Assembly: GCA_040954595.2 (NCBI GenBank)
Contig: CM082581.2
Span: 3,720,001 to 3,784,000, forward strand
Length of the DNA stretch: 64,000 nt
Reading direction: 5' to 3'
Source: Balanoglossus misakiensis
Lineage: Eukaryota; Hemichordata
Part shown: positions 49,701 through 61,700 of the stretch, one piece after another
How positions within the stretch are numbered: position 1 is the stretch's first letter
Layout of the letters: every line of letters begins with the position of its first letter
Translations under genes and position numbers: made by a program
The notes under the pieces: model-generated
Seen by the model: only the letters and a program-made list of their open reading frames with translations
What the model was told of the DNA's origin: nothing
Database searches by the model: none

Positions 49701-52700
49701 AGATGGTCACAAGCTACGAGATGCCATACAGGGGTCTACTGAACAACCGGCCATACCAGGATATTTACAAGAGTTTGACGGGTATTTTGAGGAGTCCCCG
49801 AGGGATCTGTCATTTGAATTGACAAAACATAATAGGTATATTGTGTCATTAATATACATACATAATTATGTAAATGAATACAGATTAAAGAAATTTCACA
49901 CAACGGCTATTCTGCCCCTTCGAAATCGGACGATACCACATTTGTTGCGGGGGGGGGGGGGGGGACTTGATGGAGTATAAGACGGAATTCGAGAGGCTTA
50001 GCTTTAAAAAATACATGTACACAATCTGAAAGAAATGTATGAGTTATAAACATTACAAAACATCTCCCCCCCCCCCCCCCCCAGGGCACTGCGAATCTGG
50101 CTACCACTGCAGTTTTATGGAGTGGCGGCATTCCGTGAATCCCTGACAGAAAAAATCCAGCTTTGTAAATATGCTTACCGGAGTATCAAAGGTTTGTGTT
50201 AATCGTTTATTTTACTTTTAATTATGTCGATCTGCCTCCATGCAATCTTGAGGAATTATTCAGCCTATCATAATGGTTTACTTGGTCGATTGTGGTTAAT
50301 GAGCTGTTGAAAATATGAAGTCTCCTAAATTTCCGACGACACAAAGTTGTGTAACTGATAATATATTTTATCACCTGGAGTTGTTCGGAATGATCGACAT
50401 ACTGTATTTCGGAGAATTTTTGTAATAATATTAAAAGCTACCAAAAGACACAACTTTTGAACAAGGTTTCCTTTCTTCATTGCCTTCACCAGAAATTCCC
50501 GGATTCAAGGTCGACTGTCCACCACAGTTGACGACCATTACGTTCCACTATGAATTGGGTGATGACAACGCAAATGAAACGTTCAACACGGCCGTCAGAG
50601 AGAAGATTGTAGCGGACGGTACTTTCTACGTGTCCTCGACGAGAATCCGTGGACAATTCCGACTTCGAATATGCATCCTTCATTTGTGCATTCACAAAGA
50701 CACCATCGATGACTTCCTGGCGTTGCTCAAGAAATATCTGGCCGAACTCAAGGCTGAGTGAGCGATCCTCGCACATTTTCTGCCCTAGTTTCCAATATTA
50801 CCCTATTCACTGTGTAGACAAGCCAAAGGCAACTACAAATGGATTCACTAACTTCAAAACCAAGATAAAGACCTGTAATTTTTAACACCATTCATATTTC
50901 CTCCCTTGTGCACACTGGGATAACATTGGCACATTTAAAACAATCTGACGAAAAACACCACTGTTTATGGACCTATTAAAAATACAACGAACAGACTTTG
51001 CAATACAAGAAACACCAAATCTTTAAATTGTTCTAGAACTATTGTCGCTACAAGCTGCATTAGAATCATTCAATAAGGAAAACTGCTGAATAGTAAGAAA
51101 GCAAACTGAAATCAGATAAATTCTTTGCATAGGAAATTGAATGATCAACACCGTTTCTCAAAGATCTACAAAGCAACCAATCATTGGGAGAATTTGAGCG
51201 GGTGGCCTTAAAGGTATACGCTCACCTGTTGAAAATTAGCTATAGTTACCATGGCAAACTGAGATCTAGCCAATCACAGATTTTCAGTGGGTGGCACACA
51301 CGAAAAAAAGAGCGCCACCATATGTTATTTAGAACGCTCAAATACGCCATTTCAGCCATATATGGACGTATGTAAATTGGAGGTGACTGAATACCTTTAA
51401 CAAGACGATAGTCTCTGACATTCATGAATAAGGTCAAGAATGTCTGCAGATAACCATGATTCATTCCTTTATTTCCTGTGGTACGCGTACACAGCACGTG
51501 TCACGTGCCCATTGCAACTATCGTAGCATACGCAAGTGCGAGTGATCGCAGATACAAGTCGCAGATGTAAATCGCAAGTATTGTGTGCGACCGACTTTCC
51601 GTCAACACTGCGACTAGACTGCGAGTCGCACTTAGCATCTGGAGACACCTGTATATACCTCAACATTAGTGAAAATGGTCATAATATCCAGAATTACATT
51701 CACTGCCATCATGTTGCACAATGAAAATGAAGAGCAAGCAGAGAATGTCAGATATAAGAAAAGAATTTGGATAATTGATCATGTACTGTACATGATGTGA
51801 AATAGACAAAAGCCAAGATAATAAACTTCCCAGGTTTTTATCTTGAATAACCAATCTCTGATTCACAATTCCTGTTGTTAATATTTAACATACCTAAGGT
51901 TTTCTTTGCCTACTTTGGCCTCCATGTTGTCATAGAAACCATACTTCACCCACTGAAGGACAGACTGTCTGACAGGATTGGTGACATCATAATCAAATTT
52001 TCTGGCAAACATAGTGTTCATTGACTGCAACTGCAACTTTGGCACATCTGACATGTCGAATATGCCGGGTCCCTGAAAAAAAGGAGAAAAAGAATCAATA
52101 GAGGGGTTTAGTTACACATAATAATATTCGATCAGTATGCGCAACATCTTTGTCATGTGATAACCATACATCCCATACATGTAGAGGAGACATTTGGAGC
52201 ATTTTTTTCAGATTTTCTGAAAATTTTGTCTTAATTTGTGTGGTCAATCTCTGAAAGTGCAATTGCGATGTAGCCAGTATCCATGTTTTCTGAATAATTT
52301 CTGCCATATGTGCTAAAACCGGCAGTATTTGCTGTTTTCCAAACATGAACACAATTATTTATTCCCACTGTAGTCCATGCATCCATAGAGCCAGGTTGGA
52401 CTTGAGCAATGTCCAAAATGGATCATGTGTAGAAAATCAAACGGGAAACTTAAAGCACTTATGATATGTGGTGGTTTAGTATCTACAGTCAATGTTCTCT
52501 TGACTCTTTTTTTCTCATTAAAATTGTAATAAACTATTTTCATGTTTGAATTTTGTACCAATTCATGAGCAAGTAAGGAGCAATGCAATGGCTTCCTTCT
52601 GAATTATGAATCCAAAAGAAAACAACAATGCAAAGAACCATTCAAATATTAGATTATTTAAAATAGAAACAGATATAAATCCAGTAAGATCATTTTTCCC

Positions 52701-55700
52701 TGTCTTTCTTTGTCTTACCTGACCACAAAAATCAATGTCTTCAGTGTGTCTACAAAACCCAAATTCATCACGACTGTCAAAATTTTTCAGATGATGCAGG
52801 TGCCCTGGTAGGTAGGTATGCCTGAATAAAAACAACAAAATGTACACATCTCAGAATCAATCCATCTCCTTTGACCCTTTCATCCATATGACCGCTATGG
52901 TCAAGTCCAAATTGTTTTCATTTGTGCAGTGGCAAAATCTATAGCATCAGCATAGTCTCTCGAGAAACATAGTTCATGTTCCTATTTAGTTTGTATGTGA
53001 GTTAAATTTGTTTACAACTATCAGAGTAAGAGACAACATTCTAGTCAGCAGAGACTGGTTAACACACAATTCAAGTTGTCAGGGTTCTTGCCATCATATG
53101 TAACACAAATCACACTCAAGATGCAAAGTTGTTTTTTACATCAAAAATGCAGACAGTTTATTTAAAGGCTGATAATCGTCCTATGTGCATGTGCATTAAA
53201 TTTTGTGTGTACATTGTACAAACATTACGTCCAATCCAAATGTTCTGCGAATTTTGCATTCAACGCATTCAAATAGTTGACTGCCTTCACTTCCTTCCAT
53301 ATTTCATGCACAGCGTATAAGTAGACTTCAGTTGTGTCCCTTCTTTTCACGTAATTTGCTGTCTTTTCCTGATCTCCGACAGACTATGGTCACCGCCATC
53401 TTGTCTGTTTTTAGGACAGCACACTGCTTTATAGCATTGACAGTATACAATTTTTGTAACCAGAGTCTCTGGTTTTGCACATGCGCATAAGACAATTGTC
53501 GCCATTTAAGCGTTAAAATGCCAAATTGTGTTTTAAATCAAATTATTAAATAACCATCCTACCTGAGATCAGATACCATCAGATTTGACATCATATAACT
53601 TTCATCAGGAATAATACAAGTCTGTGCGAAATACTGTAAATTGTTGATTTTCCACCCTCTGTCTGCAGAAACCACAAACTCTGCAAAATTTCTGAAATAA
53701 AAGACAAACATGTATAGCTGCAAGTGAATATGGACACTGAGTTGAACAAAATATCAAACCCATATTCCAATGAACACAACGCCACAAAATCTGGATTCTT
53801 GAAGACCAAACCTTCCCTTGAAGTAGTGAATAAACACATCAACGGCATTCAATACAGAAATGTCATTGTCAGACATTACCAGGATTATAACTGAGGCAAA
53901 TTATGCAGTTAGAGCTTTCCAAAACTTCATTTTCTGAGGTTTACACATACGTGACGACATATTTTCCATCACAATTGAACAATTTTCAATTATTAAAAAT
54001 TATTAAGTACTGAAATGGGCCCCACTCTTTCCTGAGTTCAACAGGTTAAATGTTTCTATGATCATTAGTGATGAAGAAAATATTTCATGAAAATGTCAAA
54101 AATGTTTGGTGACAACAAGTATGCAGGAGGATTCAGGTGATAAAGTAAAATCTGAGACAAGATTCACCAAATAATTACAAAGGTGGAACTATTAGGAGAC
54201 AGTGCTATCCATCAAAATGGTTTGCATCTGACAGTTTAGTAGCTCGTTTCTATGTACAAGAAGTTGTTATGTAGTGCCCCAACAGATGGTGTCTCATCAG
54301 AAAATGCGGGCATCCATCAAATAAAGAACCCTTCAGCTATTAAGATCTATCCTGAAATTAATCAAAATAAGGCAGACTGCTTACCACACACAGTAAATAA
54401 CCCCAACCTATCCTTCTGGGAAAAGTGAAGCTAAAATGCTTGATTCATTTTCATTTTTATTAGTATTTTATTCATTCAGATGCATATTGTACTAAAAAAA
54501 CATGGTGACAATTACTATAGCTCCTACAAAGACATGCATGGTACCTCCCACAAATTTTTCGTTCTGAACCACCATGCCAGGTCATATTGAATAGAATTGC
54601 AACGCAAACTTACTAGTATATGGCATTGTGTGTCATTATCTTTGCAACAAATCTCCAAGAATGTGTGATGAGTATTCATGCAGCCATGTTGGATCTATAT
54701 GCAGCCATGTTGGATCGAACGTCAAAACAAAGTGATGTGAATCAAGTGCTTCCTTACCTGCCATATACACCCCACTGTGAGGCACTGTACATGTCAGCCC
54801 AAGCAGGTCGATCACCTCTATAAGATGCATTGTAGACATGGGCATCACAGCTGTACCAAACCGTGTGATCTGTTATTTTGTCCTTTCTGTCACGCCAGCG
54901 GCCATTTTTCCGTAGGAAAGTGTGACCTGAAAAATGGTCACAATGTTAACAAACAGATGAAAGTTTTGGTATCATTTGTCAATACTAATTCAAATATGCA
55001 AAACATTGTAAAACTCTGAGCATGTACATGTTAATCAGATTATTAATTTAAATTTTCGAGTGTATGGGCACACCATTGCTACATCAGCTTTTCTCCCTTT
55101 TTCTGATTTCGCTCAGTAATGAAGTCGAACTATACTACAGAATACTGTAAAACGGGTTATTTTCGCGAGCAATAAATAAAACACGCGAGAGCCAAAAAAA
55201 CACGAAAATAAATAGTCGCATAAAAGTGTTGTTTTCTGGGATTTACAGAGAAATATGAGAATGTGAAAATTAATCCTGGCATAATAGTTTACTCTTTTGA
55301 TATCGCGAAAATTTCCTGTTGCAAAAATAACCTGTTTTACAGTACATCATCATTGTGTGTCAATTATGACCAGGTCATAGCTTTGTAACATCATTAAATT
55401 TGATGTACCTCTAGCAGGGGCTAATGAAGCAGCCACATCATCCATGTCTCTGATTGGCAGATCAGCACCACTTAAATTAATTGTGAAATCCCATGATCCC
55501 ATTCTCAAAAGTTCTTCAAAACACTGCAAAGAACACAAAGAGTGGTGAAAATGGCAATATCACAATTCATCTGTCAATGGCATCAAATTAAAAAGCATTT
55601 AGTGAAATTACAATAACGCTTGCCTGAATTTACACCAGAACGATTTTTTTATAAGGCCTTAACAGAATAGGATGTCAATAGATGGTAAAAACTGATAATT

Positions 55701-58700
55701 GAAATGCTATAGTGAATATATTGAAATACTCTATGATTATTTGCATAAAAATAACATTAAATCTGCCCACCAACAGATAAGAATCAAGCCATCAAAAGTT
55801 CAGTTTTTGACCGAAAAGCTGTTGGGGTTTCACTACAGAAATTCATTAGAATTTTTATTTGTTTCGAAAATCCCCTTTCAAACTGAGTTTTCTTTGATAC
55901 ATGCAATTTAACAATTTCCAAACCCTGTAAAAAACAACTTTTCTTACTTAAATGCTATAAAATACCTTTAGATCTTTGGCAAAACATTTTGTGATATCAA
56001 GTTTTTAGTTCATGTTGCTGTAATCTTTCAGATGTCTCAAATATTCCCTGCGCAATATACAGGAACTGTGTTGAATAAATACGAGAATACAGAGAATTTG
56101 GAGCAACTTGGGTTCTGTTGGCCCATCGAGATTCACTTTCTGAAGATCAAATGTTCAGCACTGACACTTACTAACTAAACTAGGGTGTCTTAGACACATT
56201 TGATTTTCTCCATGTCATCACACAAAAACGATCAGGAGGTGAGAACACATATTAAACACCTACAAGTACCATGCAATACTGTAATGCCCCTCAGAGCATT
56301 TGGGTCACACTACTTACAGATTTGATGACTTTGAGCATGGACCTTTAGGCTGGCTTAATTGCAACCATCTGATTTTAACCATGTACGTGATATAGTTTGC
56401 ACACAGGCAAAAATAGCAATGACCTGACTGACACACTGCATGAGTGACTTTAAGACTTTTCAAAATGGGGGATAATTATTTCAAGAACTTCGCGTTCATG
56501 GTAAAAATACAGACAGCACCATATATGAAGTCATTGTCAATGACGATTTTTGCCTTACCTCAAGTTCGGCCCGGACAATTTCATAAGAGCCCCAGGATGC
56601 AACAAAGGATCGATCTTTCGGCAGAATGTGAATATTATCAGCAAACTGAGTCTTCTCAATCAAGACCTGCAAAGACAGTGTCAGATTTCTTTAATACTTG
56701 CCATCCTGTATTATGAACAACAACCCCATCAGAAAGACTTCATCAAGCAACCCAGTGGTCAATAGACCTCTACTGTGATATCTGACATTATATCCATGGG
56801 GAATGTTTGTGAATAATCTATAGTCAACTGAGCTGTTGATTAAGTTTTCTTCAATGGTGATTCTTATAACAAAATCAAAACAGATGAAATAGAAAACACA
56901 TGTAGGAAGCTGCATACAAATTTCAAAGCGATGGGAGCTATTAACTGAAAAGTTCACAGCAAATGTCTGAAAATGTAACAATTATTTGCTTCATTTATGA
57001 AAATATTATAACATTCAACCCTTGTCCTGCCATGGGTGCGCCACCTTGCCAAGTAGTTAAAGGGACAAAGTCTCTCTCTCACTGCCCCTTTTTCCAATAA
57101 TTATGTTTGATACAAGACACCGCTATGTTATTAATACATGCGGATATATAGTGAATCAATGTTCAATCACACACACCTTCCATCCCACTTGTAGACACGA
57201 GAGTGAAAAACTCGCCAAAATGAATAATCGGTCTCTACCATTTATTCATTTTGGGCGAGATTTTTACTCTCATATCCTACAAACGGGGTGGAAGTTTGTG
57301 GTTGAACATTGATTCACTACATGTACATTGAGTGTCTTGTATCAAACATAATTATTGAAAAAAAGGCAGTGAGACAGAGACTTTGTCCCCTTAAGGAGCT
57401 TCTCTTGAAAAAAGCTGTCAGGAATAAATAAATATAGACATAAATATGAAAATTTTATGATCATATGCATTACTGGAAACATCTGTATTAGTACGTAATA
57501 CACGGTGTGGTTTATTGCATGTCAACCCAATTTTATCATATCTATTTATTTTTATATCTTTGAGAGAATTGACTGAGTTACAAATTCTTAAATTCTATTT
57601 ATCGCACACATCATCACAAATAAGCATGACTTTTTTATTGGTGATATACGCTAGGACCCAGTTTTTTATAGAAATTTTTTATTTTTATATCTTATAGGTG
57701 AGAATTGACTGATTTGTGAATCCTTAAATTCTATTTACTGCATACATTGTCATAAATAAGCATGTTTTCTTGTTAGTACACTAGGAAACTGGGACCCAGT
57801 TTTCTCTAAATAGATACTTCATACTGCATAAATGTAAATCAAATTATATATGTTTAAAAGGTGCATGAAAGTTTATCATGTTGTATCCGTCATGCGATTT
57901 TGGTCAGGTCTGAATCCAGCTCTTTTCAATTCATGAATGTCTACACTACATTTACACATCTTTTACTGTGTGAAGGAGTATGTAGTCCAAGATACCCATG
58001 TGCGACTGCAACTGACTCAGTTCATGGCCAAGGATTGAAATAATAACGTTTTCAAAGGAAATAATATTTAAAGCCCAATGAAATGCCATTATTTGTATTT
58101 CTTTAATGATAAAATACTTTAATCTTCTCCTTAGCCAACAACAAATGTCTCCCATTTAAATTTGTCAAGACTAAAATATGCAAGTGGACATACCATAATA
58201 GTTGTAAGTTCTTGCAATGGGAAAGCAGGGCAATGTTCCAATAGGTTAATTTACTTTCACTTCCCCAAAAAGCAGAAGACGCGAGTTGAAAGTACTACAG
58301 GAAGTGACGTCAGCGACTTGTTTTGCAGTCAACGTGCACTGTTGTCACATATATGATAGTACGAGTTTAAAAGTAAAATCATAAAAACAAGGCAAAAATT
58401 GGCAAGCTCATAAGGCTTTAATGACAAAAATTCCAAACAAATCTCCGAGTGTTTAACCTTAACCACAAACAACTTCCAACCCATTTGTATGATATGAGTT
58501 TGCCCAGAATGAAGAAATGGTAGAGATCAACCGATTATTCATTTTGGCGAGTTTTTTCACTCTCCTATCTACAAGCGAGATGGAAGGTGTGTGTGGTTAA
58601 CGTTTATCAACTATATATCCACATGTAGAATAACATAAACGGTGTCTAGTATCAAACATTATTAATGGAAAAAAGGCTGCAAAAGAGAGACTTTGTCCCT

Positions 58701-61700
58701 TTAAAGTCAATACTCAACTGAACATCAACCATTGCATTCCGGCTACTGTGCATGTATGGCCAAACTTACATGTAGGGATATACCATATGATATCCCTAGG
58801 GAGTTCAGCAAAATTTACACTGTACAAGAAATGTCACAATTGTACAAGCAACCTACAGTACAGTACGCAGCCAGTCCATCAATGATATTGTCAATTCATG
58901 ATCATATGAAAAGTTTAATATCCAAAGTGCCCTTCAAAACTTTCAAGAAGTATTTTCAAATACACCACCAAAAAAATTGAGAATGTACTTTTGCAAAAAA
59001 TAAAGCTGAAAGACCAATTGTTATGTAACTTAAAATATCTTTTGTCAAATAATATGAAAAATAAAATGTTAATTAAAATATGTACACCTTTAAAATTTGC
59101 TGCTTGTAAATTTGGACTGTGAGAAATATTGGTAGTTAAGAAGGTTTTAGTTTCGAAAATTACCTGTAAAATACATCCAGCACTGCCTCTGGGCGCGGTA
59201 AAGAGGGGAAAACTTTGGACCCTCCCCCTAGGATTCTACACAATTCCTTAAAATTACTAAAATAGAAGTATAACAACTGCTTCAAACTGGTTGTAATATT
59301 AGTTTTAACCACAACCAATTGCTAATAGCCACACAACCGATTGAGTTATAAATAACAGCCTAAGGTATATAAGTCAGTAACATAGTCTAGCATTTCACTT
59401 TGCACTGTGCTGGAAACAAGCCCCTGTAAAACCATGAAAGGTGTATTAGTTGCTGCTATATTCGTGGTGTTGAGCATTTGTCAGGCTCAGGCAGGTAAGT
59501 TTGTGCATTTTGACTTGCATGTTCGCACACATTAGTTAAAGGGAAGGGGTCGTTGTGCCGTGTGGGTGTCCCCCTTGATGAGAATATGTCCACCCATACC
59601 AGCACAAACTCCAATGCAGTCGCAACGACTTACTAGGATCTTCAGTTGCTGTCATGCCCAGTCTACACTACGGTTGGCTGCTTCGTTCATTCTAAGAATT
59701 CGATAATTACTTCTAAATATGATATATTGACCCCTACACCTTGTAAATGTAAATTCTAGCCTGCATATTAATTAATAAACAAAACTATACTGACGTTGAA
59801 TATAACATTAGAAGTAGATTGATCCAATGAAACAGCTATGTTATTGTGATGTCATCTGCTTATTTTGCATTTAGTGTTGACTTAATTGTACTTTTTCGGG
59901 TCGTTGTGCCAATTGCGACAGCTGATATATGTCACCTGTTGTGCCTCATTTATCCTGGGTGTTCATGCACTTTCTAAAAAGTAGAACAGCCCAACTTAAT
60001 ACAGTGATACTAAACTGTAAACGTCCTCTTTCCAGAATTTTCAGTGTATCATATTGAAGGATCTGATGGAAGGTACACCTTGGATTACAAGGCTGCAGAA
60101 AAGAGGTGTAAATTGAGGGGTGACCCTATTGCAACATATGAGGACTTGGAAGAAGCATGGCAGGAAGGATATCAACTTTGTCGTAAGGGCTGGTTAGATG
60201 GGCAAAGAGTTGCATATTCCATGCAGACAGCCAAAACAAACTGCGGAAACACAGTGGGCATTGTGGATTATGGGATACACAGACCCTATGAACGTTATGA
60301 TGTATATTGCAAAAAGAACGGTAAGACAATTTACCATCAGAAGAATTCTTTAGTCTCTATATGCCAATATATGAATCTGATGTGGAGAAGTTCGTCATGT
60401 GTGTGTTTGTATGTGTGTGAGCCTTAAATAGGTTTTACTACATGCTAGGGGATCAAATCACACTATAATAATTGCATTCTGGGTAGTCTCGGTTACCCAG
60501 AGCCCTCTGCTTCTTCCGTTGGGCACTCCAGAAAGAGGGTCTGGGGAAACCCGGTAGACAAATCGCCAGGCGGAATCGGGACAGCTGCGATGCATGACAG
60601 GAGATTAATATTCCAAAATGGCGACGTCCTGCGCGCGAACCTCACGGCCGACATGTATGACATACGATAAAGAAAACATGCTGAGAAGTGCTAGACCTGC
60701 TAAAACTGTATACAAATTGAAAAGAGAGAGAGAAGTTTGGTAAATAGTTTTCTAATATCGTCATATCATAATATCGTATCGAATATTAATCTCCCGTCAT
60801 GCATCGCAGCTGTCCCGATTCCGCCTGGCGATTTGTCTACCGGGTTTCCCCAGACCCTCTTTCTGGAGTGCCTAACGGAAGAAGCAGAGGGCTCTGGGTA
60901 ACCGAGACTACATTCTGGGTAAAATGTTGACAACTCACTGTAGTAAGAGATAGAAGAAATTTCATGACTTCCTTTGGTCAAACATTTCTGTCTTTGAAGT
61001 TAGCATGTTAAACTCATTTGACGTTTTTCACATTTTGTTTTTTCTTCTGTTACAAAGTTTCATAATGACCAAGCATCACTTTAGCCTATGAACTTCCATT
61101 TCTTAAACATGGCAAAAATCGGCCATCTTGAAATTGTGTGAACCACATGACATTTTCATCACTCACCCAGGTAGCAAAACCCTAAAGGTAGAGAGAGTTC
61201 AGAGTCATTTGCCTACAATTGAAATGGTTGACTTTGTCTCTAATCATCATCTTTGTATTTCTCCTTCCAGCTTAGGAAGTCGGTGAAGAGTAAATGATAG
61301 AAGATATTAAACGTTATTCGGAGATGTTAACAACAGTTTTTGCAAATTATTGTAGACTTGCATTGTTTTCTCCAAAGAATAAAGTAAGACACTCAATCAT
61401 AAAAAGTGCTTTTGTCATTTTTAAGCTGAACCAACCAAAATGTCTACAACATTGCTAGAGCACAATAGGTCTTTGCAGTTGTCAGAATTAAGTTATATGT
61501 AGTCTTACCATCAAAACGTAAGAAAAGAGAAATAGCGATACATCAGAAACTTTTGGAAAAATGAGACTAGCGAATAATATATCCCCAAGATTTTTTATCC
61601 ACTCAAAACCATGTGAAATCGACACAGTGGTTATCAGGACACTGGTAATAACTTTGACCATAAACGTTTTGCTGAACATACTGATAGGTGTTTTGCATAG

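Noticed and set aside
58732-58980. 82-residue ORF next to a MITE
   Set aside because: No recognisable family or splice sites.
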